In this document: piece by piece, positions 60,297 through 64,000 of the stretch
How the letters are laid out: the number at the start of each line of letters is the position of its first letter
Numbering within the stretch: position 1 is the first letter of the stretch
The notes under the pieces: model-generated
What the model was told of the DNA's origin: nothing
What the model saw: the letters and a program-made list of their open reading frames with translations, nothing else
Database searches by the model: none
Position numbers and translations under genes: made by a program
From: CAYJPA01 sp964371945
GTDB taxonomy: Bacteria > Chloroflexota > Chloroflexia > Thermomicrobiales > UBA6265
NCBI GenBank assembly: GCA_964371945.1
Contig: CAYJPA010000023.1
Location: forward strand, 1 to 64,000
Direction: 5' to 3'
DNA: 64,000 nt

Positions 60297-60374
60297 CAAG
60301 TGATCTCACGTGCCTCGTCATCTGACATCGTAGATGACGAAGCACTGGTTCTTGGAAAGTCCCCTTTCTCCACT

Positions 60375-60797
60375 ATGGATTCGGAATCGAGATCTGCACT
60401 TTGGACGCGGCGCAATGTGCTGAGAGCACTGGGTGGCCTCGTCACACTTTTGGCAGCTGGAACGTTGACTGCGCGCGGGGGAGCGTCGGCCAAGGGCAAG
60501 ACCGTCAAGATGGCCAAAGAAATGACGTTCGAGCCAGCGTTGCTCACGATCAAGGTAGGCGATTCGGTCACCTGGACAAACGACAACGATATGGTTCACA
60601 CGGCAACCGCGGACCCAAGCAAAGTCCGCGACGCGACGCTGATCGAGATTCCGGCGGGTGCGCAACCCTGGGACTCGGGGTACGTCGGCCGCGGGCAATC
60701 GTGGAAATACACGTTTATGACCCCAGGAACGTATCGCTATGTTTGTGTGCCGCATGTGATCGTGGGCATGACCGGGCAAATTACGGTCGAGCCATAA
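60375..60797 (+). CDS. exported plastocyanin/azurin-like cupredoxin
   Basis: A 140-residue blue-copper protein. After a Tat signal (WTRRNVLRALGGLVTLLAAGT) the cupredoxin fold has the ligand His in NDNDMVHTATADP and the C-terminal ligand loop YVCVPHVIVGM (Cys, His, Met). It serves as a soluble or membrane-tethered electron carrier or copper binder. The start is uncertain: ATG 60375, or GTG 60300, four bases after the ZIP stop, which would add 25 residues. The likely partner is the multicopper oxidase in the same operon. Confidence 0.85.
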   Translation: MDSESRSALWTRRNVLRALGGLVTLLAAGTLTARGGASAKGKTVKMAKEMTFEPALLTIKVGDSVTWTNDNDMVHTATADPSKVRDATLIEIPAGAQPWDSGYVGRGQSWKYTFMTPGTYRYVCVPHVIVGMTGQITVEP

Positions 60798-60805
60798 CAA
60801 CAGAA

Positions 60806-61750
60806 TCAGGCGAAGGTTTTGCGGTAATCGATCGATTCGCTGGTGACCACGAAGCCAAGGCGCTCGTAGAGACGGTTGGCTCCGGTCGGGCTGGCCGCGT
60901 CGACCTTGAGCGAAACTTCCGCGCCGCCGTAGTCTCTGACCTGCGCGATCGTGTGGCGTAGCAGCCATTCCGCGAGCCCACGTTTGCGGTGATCGCGATG
61001 CGTTCCGATCAGATCGATATGCCAGTCGACGACTCCAGTGGAGTCAACTCTCTTGTCGACGATGCTGAATGCGGCGAGTGCTCCGTTCCCCGTTTCGATC
61101 ACCAGGTCGAATTCGGGCAGATAGTCGTCGGCCGAGAGCGATTGCACTCGATCCTCGCGCACGATCGGATGAAAGTCGTAGTGATCCTGAAACGCGTTGA
61201 CGTAGAGATCCAGCCAGGCATCGATCTCCGACTCGCCTTTGAACTGACGCAACCGATATCCGGCAAGTGGCAGCGGTTTCGACGCTGCTTCTGTGATCGG
61301 ACGCTTCATCATGTGGAATACGCGATCGATCGTATAGCCGCGCCGTTCCAACAAGGCAATCCGTCTATCGGATCCTCTCTTCGCTGACGCTTCGATCTGG
61401 AACCCGCTGCCGAACCGCTCCGCCGCGGCTCGTTCTGCCCAGGTGAGCACGTCGCCGGCAAGTTCAGTGGTCTCCTCGTCCGGGTGAATATGCAGGCGCA
61501 GATATGCGATCGGGTCTCTTGAATGCTCCTCTGAAATGCGACTATCGCCCAGCACTACCAGCCGGCCGTCGCGTTCCCAGAGTTACAGATCCCGGCTCCA
61601 ACCTGGCCGCGATTGAAGGTAAGCCATGCGAAGCCGCTCGCGAGATGCTGGAAAGAAGCTCGGTTCGTGGGTTTCGATCGCGAGCCTCAACTCGACGACC
61701 GCTTCGATGTCGGACTCACCATTGAAGGAACGGAGTGTGTACTTGCTCAC
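60806..61750 (-). pseudogene. tandem GNAT (mycothiol-synthase-like) with internal stop
   Basis: A two-domain GNAT protein of about 314 codons in one frame. The N-terminal domain (from GTG 61750: SKYTLRSFNGESDIEAVVEL) ends at RPGWSRDL-TAA (61583-61585), and the frame then continues LWERDGRLVVLGDSRIS into the second domain with GTHRDHRKRGLAEWLLR (acetyl-CoA site) and GANRLYERLGF. The TAA probably replaced a Glu or Gln codon. Only the C-terminal part could still be made, from an internal start (GTG near 61553). The tandem layout resembles mycothiol synthase and similar acetyltransferases. Confidence 0.75.
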
Positions 61751-61824
61751 TAATGCACATCCAACCGGACACGAAACGGGCGGATTGAAACAGCTCGCCC
61801 GTCGTTCACACGAGTGACAATCGG

Positions 61825-62928
61825 TTACCGGGCGACCGGCTTCAGCATGATGGTCGGTTTGCGTGGTTTGCGCGCGGCCTCGACGCTCAGCCGTCCGGCA
61901 ATTCGCTGCGCGGCGCTTTCGAAGGCGAGCGCGGTGATTGAGGTCGGGTGCGATGCAACGACTGGAGTGCCCTCGTCGCCTCCGGCGCGGACGACCGCTT
62001 CGACCGGAATCTGGCCGAGGAGCTCGACTTCGTTCTCCTCGGCGATCCGCTGTCCGCCGCCACTCCCGAAGATGTCGTGGATCGTGTTGCAGTTGGGGCA
62101 AACGAATCCGCTCATGTTCTCAACGATGCCCAGAATCGGCGTCTTCACCTCCTGGAACATCTTGAGACCCTTTTTAGCATCGGCCAGGGCGACGTCCTGC
62201 GGCGTGGTCACGATCACAGCGCCGGAGATCGGGATCTTTTGCACCAGCGTGAGCTGCACATCGCCGGTGCCGGGCGGCAGGTCGAGAACGAGATAGTCGA
62301 GGTTGCCCCATTCGACATCGTTTAGAAACTGGTTGATGAGCTGGGCAACCAGCGGTCCTCGCCAAATCAGGGCCTTGTCCGGGTCGAGAATGAAGCCGAT
62401 GCTCATCAGCTTCACGCCGTACGCCTCGAGCGGAACGATCTTGTTGTTGCGCATCATTGGCTTGTCGCGCACGCCCATCATCAGCGGAATGCTCGGTCCG
62501 TAAACATCGGTGTCGAGCAATCCGACCGACGCGCCGGCCTTCGCCAGGGCGACCGCAATGTTGACCGCGACGGTCGACTTGCCCACGCCACCCTTGCCCG
62601 ATGCGACGGCGATCGTGTTCTTGACGCCGGAGATCGGCTGCGCGTCGGTTCGACCGCCTGAGCTTGCCCGGACGCGCGATGTCCATTTGAAGTCGACCTC
62701 ACCGAGATCGGGGATGGCTGACACGGCCTCACGTAAGTCGTCAGCGATCTTCCCGCGCAGCGGGCATGCCGGCGTGGTGAGCTCCACATGGATGGTGATG
62801 TTGCGGCCGTCAATGGTGATATTGGGGATCATCTGCAATTCGACCAAGCTTCGCCCGATCTCAGGATCGTTGACCGGCCGGATGATCTCGATGATCTGGT
62901 CTTTGGAGAGCTCTGAAATGGTTTGCAT
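61825..62928 (-). CDS. mrp: Mrp/ApbC iron-sulfur carrier P-loop ATPase
   Basis: A 367-residue Mrp/NBP35-family protein: an N-terminal MIP18-like (DUF59) domain (about 1-85, NDPEIGRSLVELQMIPNI, TPACPLRGKI), the deviant Walker A GKGGVGKST, LVLDLPPGTGDVQLTL and the cluster-binding CPNC in SGFVCPNCNTIHDIFG. It carries Fe-S clusters to apoproteins. GAGGA seven bases before ATG 62928. Monocistronic between the broken GNAT gene and an AI-2E transporter. Confidence 0.92.
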   Translation of the reverse strand: MQTISELSKDQIIEIIRPVNDPEIGRSLVELQMIPNITIDGRNITIHVELTTPACPLRGKIADDLREAVSAIPDLGEVDFKWTSRVRASSGGRTDAQPISGVKNTIAVASGKGGVGKSTVAVNIAVALAKAGASVGLLDTDVYGPSIPLMMGVRDKPMMRNNKIVPLEAYGVKLMSIGFILDPDKALIWRGPLVAQLINQFLNDVEWGNLDYLVLDLPPGTGDVQLTLVQKIPISGAVIVTTPQDVALADAKKGLKMFQEVKTPILGIVENMSGFVCPNCNTIHDIFGSGGGQRIAEENEVELLGQIPVEAVVRAGGDEGTPVVASHPTSITALAFESAAQRIAGRLSVEAARKPRKPTIMLKPVAR

Positions 62929-63028
62929 GAAGTGTCCTCAGATGTAGATAACATAGCGGAACAATCGGTGGCAGCAGCACAAGCTATTGCATGACTTCCG
63001 ACTCGGAAGTGTACAACCTGAAGTCGAG

Positions 63029-64000
63029 CTACCCGGTCGGAATAGTCGTTTTCGCGCTCTCTGATTCTGGCGCGGCGGCCGGAGTTTTGCGGGCACGCAC
63101 GCGCCACGGATGGTCATCCTCGATCCAGATCCGTTCGATCACCGGGATCGCGGCCGCGATCGGCAAAGCGAGCAGAACACCAGCGATTCCCAGCAGTTCT
63201 CCACCAATGAGTACCGCCAAAAGCACCGCGAACGACGAAATCTGCAGAGTATTCTTATAGACCCGCGGGACGATGATGTAATTTTCGATCTGTTGATAAA
63301 TCAAATACGAGACAAAGACGATCAAGGCCGCGGTTGGGGAGACGCTGAACGCCAGCAGCACCGCGGGCACGGTGGCGATCAGTACACCCGCGATCGGAAT
63401 CGCATCGGCGAACGCGGCGACAATCGCCAAGAAGAGGGCCTGAGGTACGTCGAGCGCGGTTAGCACCAAGAACGTGAATCCACCGAACAAAAGGGATGTA
63501 AAAAGCTGTCCCGCGACGTAGCCACTAACAACGGTGCTGACTTCCGGTATCGCGCGATCCATCTTTTCGCGTTGTGGGGCCGGCAGATAGCGAACCAGCC
63601 AATCGTAGATGCGCTCGCCATCGACCAGGATGTAGATTGCTAGCACGAGGACGATCAGGAAGTTGCTGATCGCCCCGATCAGTCCAGCGCCGACCGAAAG
63701 GAACCCGCCGAAAATTGCGGCTGGATCAGCGGAGCCGCGTTGGGCCGCGCTCTGGAGCCGCTCGTAGATGTCGGGGTTTTTGCTGAGTAGTCGTTGCGCG
63801 TCTTCAACGTAGTTGGGTAATTCGGTGGCGAAATCGCGGCCGTCGTCGATCAGCGGTGGAACCACGATTCCGAGCAAAAGCAAAACCGCGGCAATCAGAG
63901 TGAGAAAGACAACGCCGACCGCGACCGGCCGTTTCATTCCTCGTTTCTCGAGCCAGCGAACGGGAGGATAGACCGCGGCTGCAACAAGCAGTGCGATGAA
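63029..64000 (-). CDS. AI-2E family transporter (partial, runs off window)
   Basis: The last 323 residues or so of a PerM/AI-2E-type membrane protein; the frame is open to the window edge (FIALLVAAAVYPPVRWLEKRG). Six or more transmembrane helices are seen, with family blocks VVSGYVAGQLFTSLLFGGFT and DAIPIAGVLIATVPAVLLAF, and ISSFAVLLAVLIGGELLGIAG. The family exports quorum signals or acts as Na+/H+ antiporters. The 5' end lies beyond 64000. Confidence 0.88.
   Translation of the reverse strand, partial: FIALLVAAAVYPPVRWLEKRGMKRPVAVGVVFLTLIAAVLLLLGIVVPPLIDDGRDFATELPNYVEDAQRLLSKNPDIYERLQSAAQRGSADPAAIFGGFLSVGAGLIGAISNFLIVLVLAIYILVDGERIYDWLVRYLPAPQREKMDRAIPEVSTVVSGYVAGQLFTSLLFGGFTFLVLTALDVPQALFLAIVAAFADAIPIAGVLIATVPAVLLAFSVSPTAALIVFVSYLIYQQIENYIIVPRVYKNTLQISSFAVLLAVLIGGELLGIAGVLLALPIAAAIPVIERIWIEDDHPWRVRARKTPAAAPESESAKTTIPTG

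Noticed and set aside
17356..61750. Stop-codon reassignment as the cause of in-frame stops
   Set aside because: TAG, TGA and TAA all occur inside broken genes, and all three serve as normal stops in intact genes here, so recoding is unlikely.
1..64000. tRNA, rRNA or CRISPR arrays
   Set aside because: No cloverleaf-like T-arm context, no rRNA core sequences and no regularly spaced direct repeats were seen on reading; a tRNAscan-SE or CRISPR finder run would settle it.

Overview
This 64 kb window is GC-rich, gene-dense bacterial chromosome. No rRNA, tRNA, CRISPR array, integrase, transposase or phage block is visible. Gene content suggests a Chloroflexota bacterium, most likely of the Thermomicrobia type. 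Pointers are an LLM-class (F420-type) oxidoreductase, YggT, many Tat-exported enzymes, an L,D-transpeptidase with the GYPIT/GNPLT repeat common in Chloroflexi, DUF4395 with a thioredoxin, a PIG-V-like mannosyltransferase and stand-alone TadE/TadG pseudopilins. This placement is inference from family knowledge.

Layout. 0-3.2 kb: REP-like palindrome, frameshifted LLM oxidoreductase, YggT with a 40-residue membrane protein and a terminator, and a Tat-exported protein. 3.3-8.7 kb: membrane-anchored MutS-like ATPase, NYN nuclease-like protein, ROK kinase, DapF. 8.8-17.9 kb: secreted three-repeat protein, SnoaL and DinB-type proteins, a decayed JAMM protease, M1 peptidase with a PIG-V-like transferase, MFS transporter fused in frame to YtkA-like remains. 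18-24.6 kb: NudC, then a minus-strand envelope/copper block (unknown His-rich protein, exported partner, CopC, a CopC-CopD-cytochrome c fusion, DsbA, VKOR). 24.7-30.2 kb: L,D-transpeptidase, exported protein, and a tightly packed CinA-M16-GNAT-NadC operon. 30.3-34.8 kb: GNAT, cupin and a thiol/sulfur operon (DUF4395, thioredoxin-like, OsmC, MetY, CoA-binding). 34.9-35.4 kb: antitoxin-like gene with a PIN toxin cut off beside a REP-like element. 35.4-43.5 kb: PadR, CBS, winged-helix protein, PRC-like protein, dynamin-like GTPase, damaged threonine aldolase, DtxR regulator, PIG-L deacetylase, IlvE. 43.6-47 kb: TlpA thioredoxin and TadG/TadE/TadE. 47.2-55 kb: EamA, a proline iminopeptidase pseudogene, Kelch protein, MarR, a helicase-associated winged-helix protein, FAD oxidoreductase. 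55.1-56.8 kb: DUF433/DUF5615 toxin-antitoxin pair beside a 5-hmdU-DNA-kinase-helical-domain protein. 56.9-60.8 kb: exported hydrolase and, divergently, a multicopper oxidase - ZIP transporter - cupredoxin operon behind a promoter with a DtxR-box-like palindrome. 60.8-64 kb: GNAT gene with an internal stop, Mrp/ApbC, AI-2E transporter running off the end.

Themes. Extracytoplasmic copper and thiol chemistry recurs: CopC/CopD with cytochrome c, DsbA/VKOR, TlpA, multicopper oxidase and cupredoxin. The window is also unusually rich in broken genes: seven clear or probable ones, three of them with -1 losses in homopolymers and others with substitutions to stops, so both real decay and assembly error must be considered. 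The most novel leads are the copper fusion protein and its unknown partners, the multicopper oxidase-ZIP-cupredoxin unit with its candidate metal operator, and the stand-alone thymine-hypermodification-type protein next to a toxin-antitoxin pair.
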